DNA of 46,710 nucleotides, from positions 1-46,710 of the forward strand of contig JAKLKF010000057.1 of assembly GCA_023150805.1 (NCBI GenBank). The letters are read 5' to 3'. Below are positions 1 through 6,076 of this stretch, piece after piece (position 1 is the stretch's first letter; the number at the start of each line of letters is the position of its first letter). The stretch comes from Myxococcota bacterium. Lineage in GTDB: Bacteria > Myxococcota_A > UBA796 > UBA2385. The notes beneath the pieces are model-generated. The model was given only the letters and a program-made list of their open reading frames with translations. It did no database searches and was not told the origin of the DNA. The translations under genes and the position numbers were made by a program.

Positions 1-294
1 CGCCTCGCGCGCACAGGGGCCCCGTGCGCGGCCGCCGGCCGCGTCCTTGTGGGCCCCCGCGCGCGCTGCGCGCACATGGGGCCCGCTGCGCGCCCCTCGG
101 GCGCGACCGCCTCTCCTGCCGTGGGGATCTGCGGGGGGTGGGGGGGAGTCTAGGCCGATCAGGAGGTGGCGGATCGGCGTGAAGCGACCAGCGCGCGACA
201 TCCCGGACATCCTGCGCCCAAGGATCGCCGCGCAAAGTGATCGCCCCCTCGGCCCGCCGCGGATCCGCACGGCCGGGGCGTCTACGTCGCTCGG
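1..294. other. GC-rich stretch without a recognisable gene
   Basis: I see no convincing gene here. The first ~110 bases are very GC-rich with repeated GCTGCGCGC-type strings and short self-complementary segments. The stretch lies downstream of a minus-strand operon that enters from the right. It may hold that operon's transcription end or part of the mobile element, but no T-run terminator or attachment site can be identified. Confidence 0.4.
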
Positions 295-864
295 CTACCG
301 CGCTGCGGCGGTCGTCGAGAGCCAGGCCGTGGTGGCCTGGAGCAGGTCGTCCAGCTCCTTCCGGCGGGCGACCAGCTCGGCCCGGGCGGCCGGGTCGCCC
401 TGGACCCGCTCGATCCCCGCCCGGCTGACCAGCACGTCGCTGGGCCCGGTCAGCCAGCCGGAGTCGACGGCCTCGTCGAGGGCACGCAGGAAGGTCCCCG
501 ACGGGCGCCCGTTGCCAGCCACGGCCGTGTGCCAGCCCTCGGCCGCTGCCCGCCGGGCCAGCTCGTCGGCGTCGGCCTCGCCGGCGTCCTGGACGAAGCG
601 CACCAGGTGGAGCGCGTCGAGGACGCCCGGAAGGCGCCAGAAGGGCCAGTCCTCGGCGTGGACCCGGCTGGCGTGCGCCCCCAGGCGGACCTTCGAGGGC
701 AGAACCAGGCCGAGCCGCCGCAGGTGGACGACACGCCGGCGCACCTCGGCCTCGGGAAGGCCGGTGGCATCCACCACGTCGTCGAGAGGAAGGCCGTAGG
801 GGTGGACGCCGGCAACGGCCAGCAGCCGAAGGTCCAGGGCGTCCAGGCGGGCTCGGCGCGCCAC
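295..864 (-). CDS. Winged-helix-like protein of the element's replication operon
   Basis: 189 residues from a GTG start placed one base after the TAG stop of the upstream initiator gene (stop 868-866, start 864-862), so translation is probably coupled. The N-terminal half (about residues 5-50) looks like a winged helix: a helix ending in VVDATGLPEAEVRRRVVHL followed by a Leu-rich turn and strand. The rest is Ala/Asp/Arg-rich and helical. I do not recognise a family. As the last gene of an operon with an initiator-like protein it may assist or regulate replication (inference). An open frame extends upstream inside the initiator gene, but codon use there follows the initiator frame, so the short start is preferred. 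Confidence 0.6.
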   Translation of the reverse strand: MARRARLDALDLRLLAVAGVHPYGLPLDDVVDATGLPEAEVRRRVVHLRRLGLVLPSKVRLGAHASRVHAEDWPFWRLPGVLDALHLVRFVQDAGEADADELARRAAAEGWHTAVAGNGRPSGTFLRALDEAVDSGWLTGPSDVLVSRAGIERVQGDPAARAELVARRKELDDLLQATTAWLSTTAAAR

Positions 865-865
865 C

Positions 866-2134
866 CTAGGCCCTCGGGTAGACCAGGCCGAAGGGCCCGA
901 GCAGCTCGGCGAGCAGGTGCGCGTGGTGCTCGACGATGTACTCGACGTGGAAGCGGCTGATGGCGGCCAGCCAGAGCACGCCCGCCTCGTGGCCGGCCGG
1001 AACCACGCTCTCCAGCACCGAGGCAGCGTGGGGCGCTCGCTCTCGGACCGTGGCCAGCGCCTGGTCCCAGGTTGCAAGGGTGACGGGGCCGTCGAAGACC
1101 CTCGTGCGGGCCCCCTCGTGCAGCAACAGGCCCGGATCCGGCCGGGGCTCGGCCCAGGCTTCGGGGGCGGCAACATCGCGCGCCGAGCACCCGCACTCCC
1201 GGGCCCGGTGCGCCCAGGCCACCTCCCGCACGCGGGGCCAGTTCGAGGCGCGGAACAGGTAGCGCAGGTCGCGGTGCTGGTCGCGGGCCCGCATGGCGCG
1301 CACCCCCTGTGCCTCGCAGGTGGCCAGGGCCGACAGCGACTGCCCCACCTCGATGGCCCAGCCTTCCAGGTCGGCGGGCCGCCCGTCGTGCAGCCAGCGG
1401 CCCAGGATCCGCTTCGCGTCGTCGCCCCCCGCGGCCATGCGGCGGGTGGCTCCAGCCTCGCCGAAGGCCCCCTCCAGGACGATGCGGACTGCCTGGGCCA
1501 CCTTGGCGACCGGCATCGTGTGGCGCTGGCCCAGGTCCTCGGCCCAGGTGGGGGCGGCCGGAGACGGCGCCGGGGCGGCAGGAGACGGCCGGCTCGACGC
1601 TGGCGGCTCCGGATCGGGCACCAGCGGCACCTGCGGCGAAGGCGCGGCCGCCTGCTGTACGGCCACCCGCCGGGCCCGCCGTTCTTCCAGGTGCCGCTGG
1701 CGGTCCTCCTTCCCCGTGGCGCCGAGCTGGAGGATCTGCGCCACGTCGAGCCGATAGTAGTTGACCTGCCAGCCGCGGTGGACCGTCACGACCAGGTGGC
1801 GTGCCTCCAGGCGGCGCATCACCATCTGGGCCCGGCGACGGCCGGTCCAGCCGGCCTGCAGGCCCAGGAACTCCATGCTCACCCCGCCCTCGGCCTGCTC
1901 GGTGATCGGGCAGGACCAGGTGGTCCAGTCGACGACCTCCAGCAGGACCCGCAGCAGGTTCTTCTCGCAGGCGGGCAGGTGGGCGAACGACAGCGCCCTG
2001 CGCACGGTTTGTACGCGAGCAGGCGGCGTTTCCAGCCGAGGAAGCGGGGGCGGCTCCCCCTTCATGGACCGCGGGGCCCGCTTGTCCGGGCCCCGTGGCG
2101 ACGAGGAGGGCTCTGCCGAGACCACTACCTGCAC
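866..2134 (-). CDS. Replication-initiator-like protein: winged helix plus C-terminal DnaA_N-like domain
   Basis: 422 residues from a GTG start overlapping the preceding small gene by 10 bp; an internal ATG at 2065 is an alternative. Residues ~45-135 resemble the winged-helix DNA-binding region of phage or plasmid replication proteins. A Pro/Ala-rich linker follows (~155-195), then a helical block containing DLRYLFRASNWPRV, similar to the C-terminal box of phage replication/DnaD-like proteins. The last ~65 residues (starting WDQALATVRERAPHAASVLE) match the DnaA N-terminal domain pattern W-x-x-x-L-x-x-L/V-x-x-x-x-P ending in a helix with LLAELLGPFG. DnaA_N domains recruit DnaB-type helicases, so this is probably the element's own initiator. 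The family assignment is by eye. Confidence 0.6.
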   Translation of the reverse strand: MQVVVSAEPSSSPRGPDKRAPRSMKGEPPPLPRLETPPARVQTVRRALSFAHLPACEKNLLRVLLEVVDWTTWSCPITEQAEGGVSMEFLGLQAGWTGRRRAQMVMRRLEARHLVVTVHRGWQVNYYRLDVAQILQLGATGKEDRQRHLEERRARRVAVQQAAAPSPQVPLVPDPEPPASSRPSPAAPAPSPAAPTWAEDLGQRHTMPVAKVAQAVRIVLEGAFGEAGATRRMAAGGDDAKRILGRWLHDGRPADLEGWAIEVGQSLSALATCEAQGVRAMRARDQHRDLRYLFRASNWPRVREVAWAHRARECGCSARDVAAPEAWAEPRPDPGLLLHEGARTRVFDGPVTLATWDQALATVRERAPHAASVLESVVPAGHEAGVLWLAAISRFHVEYIVEHHAHLLAELLGPFGLVYPRA

Positions 2135-2373
2135 CCCTCGACCAGCTCGCCGGCGTCGGCGGCGGCCAGGTCCAGGCCGGCGGCCAGCTCGTAGAGCGCC
2201 CGGGCCTGGTCCAGGTCGATCTCGGTCGAGGCGGCGGCCAGCGCCCGGAGCTGGCCCGCCCCCACCACGAGGCGGTGCTGGGCGCGCCGCAGGCCCTCGG
2301 CCAGCATGAAGGCTTGTCGCTCGGCCTCGTCGAGCGCGGTGGTGTCCACCAGGAGCAGCCGACGGGGGGTCAC
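2125..2373 (-). CDS. Small Leu/Ala-rich protein of the replication operon
   Basis: 82 residues from GTG 2373, overlapping the stop of the upstream XRE gene in a GTGA junction; its TAG stop lies inside the start of the initiator gene. The sequence (TPRRLLLVDTTALDEAERQA and onward) is helical and begins with a short hydrophobic strand ending in Asp, reminiscent of the first strand of Rossmann-like folds. It is too short for a complete known enzyme. Position implies co-translation with both neighbours. Function unknown. Confidence 0.55.
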   Translation of the reverse strand: MTPRRLLLVDTTALDEAERQAFMLAEGLRRAQHRLVVGAGQLRALAAASTEIDLDQARALYELAAGLDLAAADAGELVEGCR

Positions 2374-2570
2374 GCGGCCATCGCTTCGAGAGCTTCGTTC
2401 TGCTCCTCCAAGGACACGTTCAGCACCTTGCAGAGGCGAGCGAACAGCCGAGCCGAAGGCCGGCGCTTGCCCGCTTCGATCCGAGAGACGTAGGACGGGT
2501 CGACGCCGAGTCGCTCTGCGAGCGCGCTCTGGGTCAGGCCGGCGCGGGAACGCCATCGCTCCAGGTGCAC
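2370..2570 (-). CDS. XRE-family transcriptional regulator
   Basis: 66 residues, almost entirely one helix-turn-helix of the XRE/Cro type (RSRAGLTQSALAERLGVDP then SYVSRIEAGKRRPS). GTG start at 2570, preceded by an almost ideal Shine-Dalgarno (AGGAGGTGA, about 2574-2582). It leads the minus-strand replication operon and is divergent from a second XRE gene at 2643. The 72-bp gap holds a TGCC-N5-GGCA palindrome that either protein could bind. Probably the operon autoregulator, analogous to phage Cro/CI-type switches (inference). Confidence 0.85.
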   Translation of the reverse strand: MHLERWRSRAGLTQSALAERLGVDPSYVSRIEAGKRRPSARLFARLCKVLNVSLEEQNEALEAMAA

Positions 2571-2591
2571 GTCTCACCTCCTTGGCAGCCA

Positions 2592-2605
2592 TTGCCTATA
2601 TGGCA
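2592..2605. promoter_or_regulatory. Palindromic operator between two divergent XRE genes
   Basis: TTGCCTATATGGCA contains the inverted repeat TGCC-N5-GGCA. Read on the other strand it is TGCCATATAGGCAA, which differs by one base from TGCCAAATAGGCAA at 3104-3117. It lies 22 bp upstream of the minus-strand start (2570) and 37 bp upstream of the plus-strand start (2643), a sensible place for control of both promoters. Confidence 0.6.
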
Positions 2606-2642
2606 CACATGCCTAAAGCTGGCAAGGGGGTAGCCGCTCTAC

Positions 2643-3029
2643 ATGCCTGTGGAAGCAAGCGACCTCCGGCGGGTCCGCGAGCAGGCCGGCCTCAGCCAGG
2701 TGGACCTGGCTGCCAGGCTTGGCATGACTCCGTCCCAGCTCTCTCGCCTGGAATCTGGCGCACGCCGGATCCACCTGAAGCTCATCAACGAGTGGTTGGA
2801 GGCTTGTGGCTACCGACTGGCCGCGGTCGGGCCTGAGCACGAGGCGCTGATGAAGGAGATCGCAACCCTCGGCGCGACTCCCCACATGGCGAGGGTCCGA
2901 CGCCTCGCGCGGCTCCTGCCAACCCTGGATCCAGCGCACCAGCTCACCCTCGATGCGTTGCTGGCATCCTGGGAGCAAGCTGCGTGCTCCGCCCTGGGCG
3001 TCGACCCAAAGGCGGCAAGACGCGGGTAG
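2643..3029 (+). CDS. XRE-family regulator with C-terminal helical extension
   Basis: 128 residues; residues 7-60 form an XRE helix-turn-helix (LRRVREQAGLSQVDLAARLG, then MTPSQLSRLESGARRIHL). The remaining ~65 residues are helical and may form a dimerisation or effector region. ATG start; a purine-rich AAGGGGG lies 12 bases upstream. It is transcribed divergently from the smaller XRE gene across a shared operator, and the same operator reappears in front of the next plus-strand gene. It is therefore a good candidate for the switch protein of this element, though which regulator binds which site is unknown. Confidence 0.85.
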   Translation: MPVEASDLRRVREQAGLSQVDLAARLGMTPSQLSRLESGARRIHLKLINEWLEACGYRLAAVGPEHEALMKEIATLGATPHMARVRRLARLLPTLDPAHQLTLDALLASWEQAACSALGVDPKAARRG

Positions 3030-3038
3030 GCACCCGCG
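3021..3038 (+). terminator. Possible hairpin at the end of the XRE gene
   Basis: CGCGGGT-AGGC-ACCCGCG forms a perfect 7-bp stem with a 4-base loop spanning the stop codon. A second small inverted repeat, CCGGT-GAACT-ACCGG, lies at 3052-3066. Neither is followed by a T-run, so intrinsic termination is uncertain. Confidence 0.35.
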
Positions 3039-3083
3039 GCACTGTGAAATCCCGGTGAACTACCGGAATCCTGGTGTGCCCAT

Positions 3084-3117
3084 TTGACAACTCCGTCACG
3101 CTATGCCAAATAGGCAA
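3084..3117 (+). promoter_or_regulatory. Promoter with overlapping XRE-type operator
   Basis: TTGACA at 3084-3089 is a consensus -35 box. About 17 bases downstream lies an A/T-rich CAAATA segment inside the palindrome TGCCAAATAGGCAA (3104-3117), nearly the same operator as at 2592-2605. A repressor bound here would cover the -10 region. The next gene starts at 3133 behind GGAGAGG. Confidence 0.6.
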
Positions 3118-3132
3118 CGTGATGGAGAGGTC

Positions 3133-3477
3133 ATGCCCCTGCCTTCCCTCGACACCCTGAAGCTCAACGCCCGGCTGGTCGCCCACGCGGTCGACCGCTT
3201 CGGCGCGGACCTGCTCAGCGCCACCTTCGACGCCTACGGGCCGCCGCGGATCTTCCTCAGCGAGCGCGCGATGACGGCCCTGTGCGCCGGTCGGGTGGTC
3301 ACGGTCCGCGAGGGCGTCAGAGTCCGCAGGGGTGTGGGCGTCGAAGCCCTGGTGGACGGGGTGGTGTACCTGGGCTCCGTTGATCCCCGCCTGGTCCCCC
3401 TTTCAGCGGCTCGTGAAGGCGCGCAGGTCAGGCTGTACGACCGGGTCGAGGAGCCCCCGCCGACGAGGGCCGCGTGA
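3133..3477 (+). CDS. Small protein of unknown function under XRE-type operator control
   Basis: 114 residues. The frame is open from an ATG at 3103, but that codon lies inside the operator. The ATG at 3133 has a good ribosome-binding site (GGAGAGG at 3124-3130) and is preferred. The N-terminal half is helical (LKLNARLVAHAVDRFGADLL); the C-terminal half is Val/Gly/Arg-rich and beta-like. I do not recognise a family. It faces a toxin-antitoxin pair tail to tail, with 8 bp between stops. Its promoter shares an operator with the divergent XRE switch, so it is probably a regulated early gene of the element. Confidence 0.6.
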   Translation: MPLPSLDTLKLNARLVAHAVDRFGADLLSATFDAYGPPRIFLSERAMTALCAGRVVTVREGVRVRRGVGVEALVDGVVYLGSVDPRLVPLSAAREGAQVRLYDRVEEPPPTRAA

Positions 3478-3485
3478 TGCAGGCC

Positions 3486-3749
3486 CTACTCGTAGTGGGT
3501 CCACAACCGCAGGACCTTCACCACGCGCTCGTCCGGCAGGACCTGGTAGACCAGGCGGTGCTGGATGTTGATGCGGCGCGAGATGGCGCCGGCCAGGTCG
3601 CCCACCAGGCGCTCGAAGGGCGGCGGGTTGGCGAAGGGGTCCTCGGCGACGAGCTGCAACAGCCTCTCGGCCTTGGGCTTCAGGCCCGATGCGGCCAGCT
3701 TCTTGGCGTCCCGCTTCGCCTGCGGCGTGTAGACCAGGCGCCAGGTCAC
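3486..3749 (-). CDS. RelE/YoeB-type (Txe family) toxin
   Basis: 87 residues, GTG start overlapping the antitoxin stop in a GTGA junction. The pattern WRLVYTPQAKRDAKKLA, a central FERLVGDLAGAISRRI, then IQHRLVYQVLPDERVVKVLRL and the C-terminal WTHYE match the Txe/YoeB branch of RelE toxins, in which the basic core and C-terminal His-Tyr form the active site for ribosome-dependent mRNA cleavage. In the family this segment reads PFExLxG-dlxGxxSRRI-xxxHRLVY. It is complete in length (family ~84-90 residues). The module probably stabilises the integrative element. Confidence 0.85.
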   Translation of the reverse strand: MTWRLVYTPQAKRDAKKLAASGLKPKAERLLQLVAEDPFANPPPFERLVGDLAGAISRRINIQHRLVYQVLPDERVVKVLRLWTHYE

Positions 3750-3988
3750 CAGTCCAGCTCGCCGTCCAGCTCCTCGACCGGCGTGGCCATGCCCTCGACG
3801 ATGCTCTCGCGCATCCCGGGGACCGAGAGCAGGAACAGGGTCTCCTGGATCGCGCGCCAGTCGTCCTCGCTGACCAGGACCGCGGTGTGTCGGGGACCGG
3901 CGATGTGGACGGCCTGCCCCGACTCGGCGACCTCGTCGATCAACCGGAACAGCCCCTTGCGTGCGTTGCTGGCGGACAGGACCGTCAT
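3746..3988 (-). CDS. YefM/PHD-family antitoxin
   Basis: 80 residues from an ATG with a GGAGG ribosome-binding site. The frame is open further upstream, but PHD/YefM homology begins here (TVLSASNARKGLFRLIDEVA). Residues 1-50 form the PHD DNA-binding fold (SASNAR, then AVLVSEDDWRAIQET), and the acidic C-terminus (MATPVEELDGELDW) is the usual toxin-wrapping tail. It is cotranscribed with the toxin and, by family precedent, represses its own promoter. That promoter must lie within or beyond the divergent small gene beginning at 3987. Confidence 0.85.
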   Translation of the reverse strand: MTVLSASNARKGLFRLIDEVAESGQAVHIAGPRHTAVLVSEDDWRAIQETLFLLSVPGMRESIVEGMATPVEELDGELDW

Positions 3989-4292
3989 GGCGATGCCTCC
4001 TGCCCCCAAGGTACGCAATCCGGTACGCAGCCGCAAGCCCGAGCTGGATCCGGACGCAGCTTCTGGCACCGCATGGTCGGACGAGCCCGCCGAGGACGAC
4101 GACACCACCCACTCGTGGCACGACCCGGCCGACGACCGCCCCGTCCAGCCCGACAACACCTACGAGATCGAGGCTTCGCGCTCTGCTCAGGCCCCCTCCC
4201 GAGCCGCAGGTCGGCGAGGCACCACCGACGACGTTGTGACGGGGTCCGTCGTCCCTGCCGGTGCCGCGCCCTCCGTCGGGAGGGGGTCCTGA
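3987..4292 (+). CDS. Hypothetical Asp/Pro-rich protein
   Basis: About 101 residues if started at ATG 3987 (99 from ATG 3993). The central part (ELDPDAASGTAWSDEPAEDD, then a His/Asp/Pro-rich run to NTYEIEA) has strongly G/C-biased third codon positions and an acidic, disordered composition, supporting real coding. The TGA stop overlaps the ATG of the next gene. The start is back-to-back with the antitoxin start, leaving no room for separate promoters. No family recognised; existence is moderately supported. Confidence 0.4.
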   Translation: MAMPPAPKVRNPVRSRKPELDPDAASGTAWSDEPAEDDDTTHSWHDPADDRPVQPDNTYEIEASRSAQAPSRAAGRRGTTDDVVTGSVVPAGAAPSVGRGS

Positions 4293-4636
4293 TGCCTGCC
4301 CCGCGCCTCTGCGCCGAGCAGGCCGCCCTGGTCGCCCGCGGCGAGTGCGGCTGCGGCTGCGGGCGCGAGCTACCCACCCTGCGCCTGGCCTCGGGCGAGG
4401 TCGTGGTCGACCCGCGGCGCTGCTACGCGACCGTCGCCTGCCGCAAGCGCGCATCCCGGCTGCGGGCCCGCCTGCCCGACGCGCCATCCCTTCGGGCCAT
4501 GGCCCTGGGCCAGCAGGCCGCCGAGCTGGCCGCCAAGGCCGCCAGGGCCGAGGCCCGCGCGCGCCGCCTGGTCGCCCAGGCCGACCGCGACCGGCGCCGC
4601 GCCCGGCGCATGGCCGAAGCGGCGGGGAGGGCCTGA
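4292..4636 (+). CDS. Cys-motif small protein with basic coiled-coil tail
   Basis: 114 residues; ATG behind a GGGAGGGGG purine run and overlapping the previous stop. Residues 18-50 contain CGCGCGREL and later CYATVACRKR, a spacing suggestive of a small zinc-binding knuckle. It resembles the short Cys-rich proteins common beside excisionases in actinobacterial and deltaproteobacterial elements. Residues 60-114 are an Ala/Arg-rich amphipathic helix, likely coiled coil. Its neighbours are an excisionase-like gene (2 bp after its stop) and the integrase, so it belongs to the integration module. Function unknown. Confidence 0.6.
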   Translation: MPAPRLCAEQAALVARGECGCGCGRELPTLRLASGEVVVDPRRCYATVACRKRASRLRARLPDAPSLRAMALGQQAAELAAKAARAEARARRLVAQADRDRRRARRMAEAAGRA

Positions 4637-4638
4637 AG

Positions 4639-5082
4639 ATGTCTGGCCCGACTGCCATCCTGAGCCCCGAGGAGTTGGCTGGCCAGGTGCCGGTCACGGT
4701 CGCCCGCTTCGCGGTCTGGATCGGCTGGGGACGTGGTCGCGTCTACGAGCTGATCCGGACCGGCCGGCTTCCCGCTGCCGGCGGCGACGGAGTGGAGTAC
4801 CGCATCATGGTCCCCCACGCCCTGGAGGCGCTGCATGGCCGGCAAGCCCAAGAAGCACCCCACCGTGACGAAGCGGGCGCTGAAACGAGCCGACGGGACC
4901 TACTGGACCCTCCGGTGGACCCAGGATGGCAGGCGGACAGAGAGGCCCGCCGAGAAGGACGGCCTGGTCGGCTACCTGAGCGAGGACCAGGCCGAGGAGG
5001 CCCGGGCGGACCAGGAGGCCATGCTCCGCCTGGGGTTGCAGCCGCAAGAGCAAGGGCGCTCGCGGCCCTGGGACGTCGGTGA
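4639..5082 (+). CDS. Excisionase-like helix-turn-helix protein
   Basis: ATG start 2 bp after the previous stop. Residues 8-70 resemble a MerR/HTH_17 excisionase: a short helix (TVARFAVWIGWGRGRVYELI), then RTGRLPAAGGDGVEYRIMVP, where a wing precedes the usual his/ala-rich end. Excisionases of this class bend DNA and bias integrase toward excision. The frame stays open for 147 codons and overlaps the integrase by 248 bp. The first ~70 codons are well supported; the remainder reads like an alternative frame of the integrase, so the functional protein may be just the N-terminal part, or a frameshift or indel may be present. Confidence 0.55.
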   Translation: MSGPTAILSPEELAGQVPVTVARFAVWIGWGRGRVYELIRTGRLPAAGGDGVEYRIMVPHALEALHGRQAQEAPHRDEAGAETSRRDLLDPPVDPGWQADREARREGRPGRLPERGPGRGGPGGPGGHAPPGVAAARARALAALGRR

Positions 5083-6049
5083 TGTACTCGTGCTCTATCT
5101 CGAACACGTCACCCGGCAGCGTGGGGGCAGTCCCTACGCCAAGAACCAGGAGAAGCACGTCCTGGCCCTGTGCGAGTACTTCGGCTCGATGGTGACACCT
5201 CGCGCTGACCGCCTGCGCACCTCCGACCTGGAGTCGTTGGCGCTGGCCATGGCCCGCCAGCCCGGGAACCGCCCCGGCCGCACCCTCTCGCGGGCCACCA
5301 TCGCCAGCCGACTCGCGGTCCTGCCACGTGCCTACGGCGTGGCCCGCCGGGCGGGGACCATCGACTGCGACTGCCCGGACCTGCCGCGGTTGACCAAGGT
5401 GCTGCCGGACAACACCCGGCCGCCTCGGGACATCACCGAAGGGGAGGTCCGCGCCCTCGTCGCGGCCGCCGAACGCCGGTGGGGTCCAGACTTCGCCGAC
5501 TTCCTGGAGTTCAGCGCATGGCAGCCAAGGCGTCCGCTGGCGATCCTGGGATTGACCATGGCCGACTGCGAGCGCCTGATCACCCCGGGCCTGGCCCGGA
5601 AGGAGCGCAAGGTCTACTTCAGCGCCGACAAGGGCGGAGTCGGCCGGGGCTGGGGTCCGGTCACCGAGCCGGCCCTTCGCGCGGCCGTACGCCAGGTCGA
5701 GCGCCGGCGAGCCCAAGGCGCACTCCGCACCGACTCGCTGTGGGTCAACGCAGAGGGCCGGCCGTTGCGGCACCTCAGTGCGTGGGAGCGCCTGAAGAAG
5801 ATCGCCACGGTGCAAGCGTCCGGCGTCGAGGACGTGACCCTGTACGACCTGCGCAAGCATGGCGTGGGCCAGCTCTTTCGCCACACCTACAACCTGCGGG
5901 CCATGCTGCCCCACACGGGCCACCGGACCGTAGCCACCCTGCTTCGCTACCTGTCCACGGTGGGCTTCGACGCGAACGACCTGGCCGGCCAGGTCGATTG
6001 GGGCACTCCTGCGCTCCAGCTCGTGCACAGCTCCGAGGATGCCCCATGA
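4835..6049 (+). CDS. Tyrosine-family site-specific integrase
   Basis: 404 residues. N-terminal arm-binding region (KRADGTYWTLRW, 17-28), core-binding helical domain (~80-185), catalytic domain (~195-385). Recognisable active-site positions: Arg 232/233 in PRRPLAILGL, beta-hairpin Lys 266, the third box YDLRKH at 337-342 (Arg 340), TGHRTV with His 363, and RY with Tyr 372 as the nucleophile. The first His of the usual HxxR is Tyr 337 here, an allowed but uncommon substitution. It ends 27 bp from the tail of a chromosomal acyl-CoA dehydrogenase gene, so the element boundary is probably close to 6050-6077. Start codon overlaps the excisionase-like frame. Confidence 0.9.
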   Translation: MAGKPKKHPTVTKRALKRADGTYWTLRWTQDGRRTERPAEKDGLVGYLSEDQAEEARADQEAMLRLGLQPQEQGRSRPWDVGDVLVLYLEHVTRQRGGSPYAKNQEKHVLALCEYFGSMVTPRADRLRTSDLESLALAMARQPGNRPGRTLSRATIASRLAVLPRAYGVARRAGTIDCDCPDLPRLTKVLPDNTRPPRDITEGEVRALVAAAERRWGPDFADFLEFSAWQPRRPLAILGLTMADCERLITPGLARKERKVYFSADKGGVGRGWGPVTEPALRAAVRQVERRRAQGALRTDSLWVNAEGRPLRHLSAWERLKKIATVQASGVEDVTLYDLRKHGVGQLFRHTYNLRAMLPHTGHRTVATLLRYLSTVGFDANDLAGQVDWGTPALQLVHSSEDAP

Positions 6050-6076
6050 TTGGGGACCACCCTGGGGACAGTCAAG

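Noticed and set aside
2610..2624. Second operator copy TGCCTAAAGCTGGCA next to the XRE operator
   Set aside because: The half-sites match, but the spacer is 7 instead of 5 bases and the centre is not A/T-only, so support is weak.
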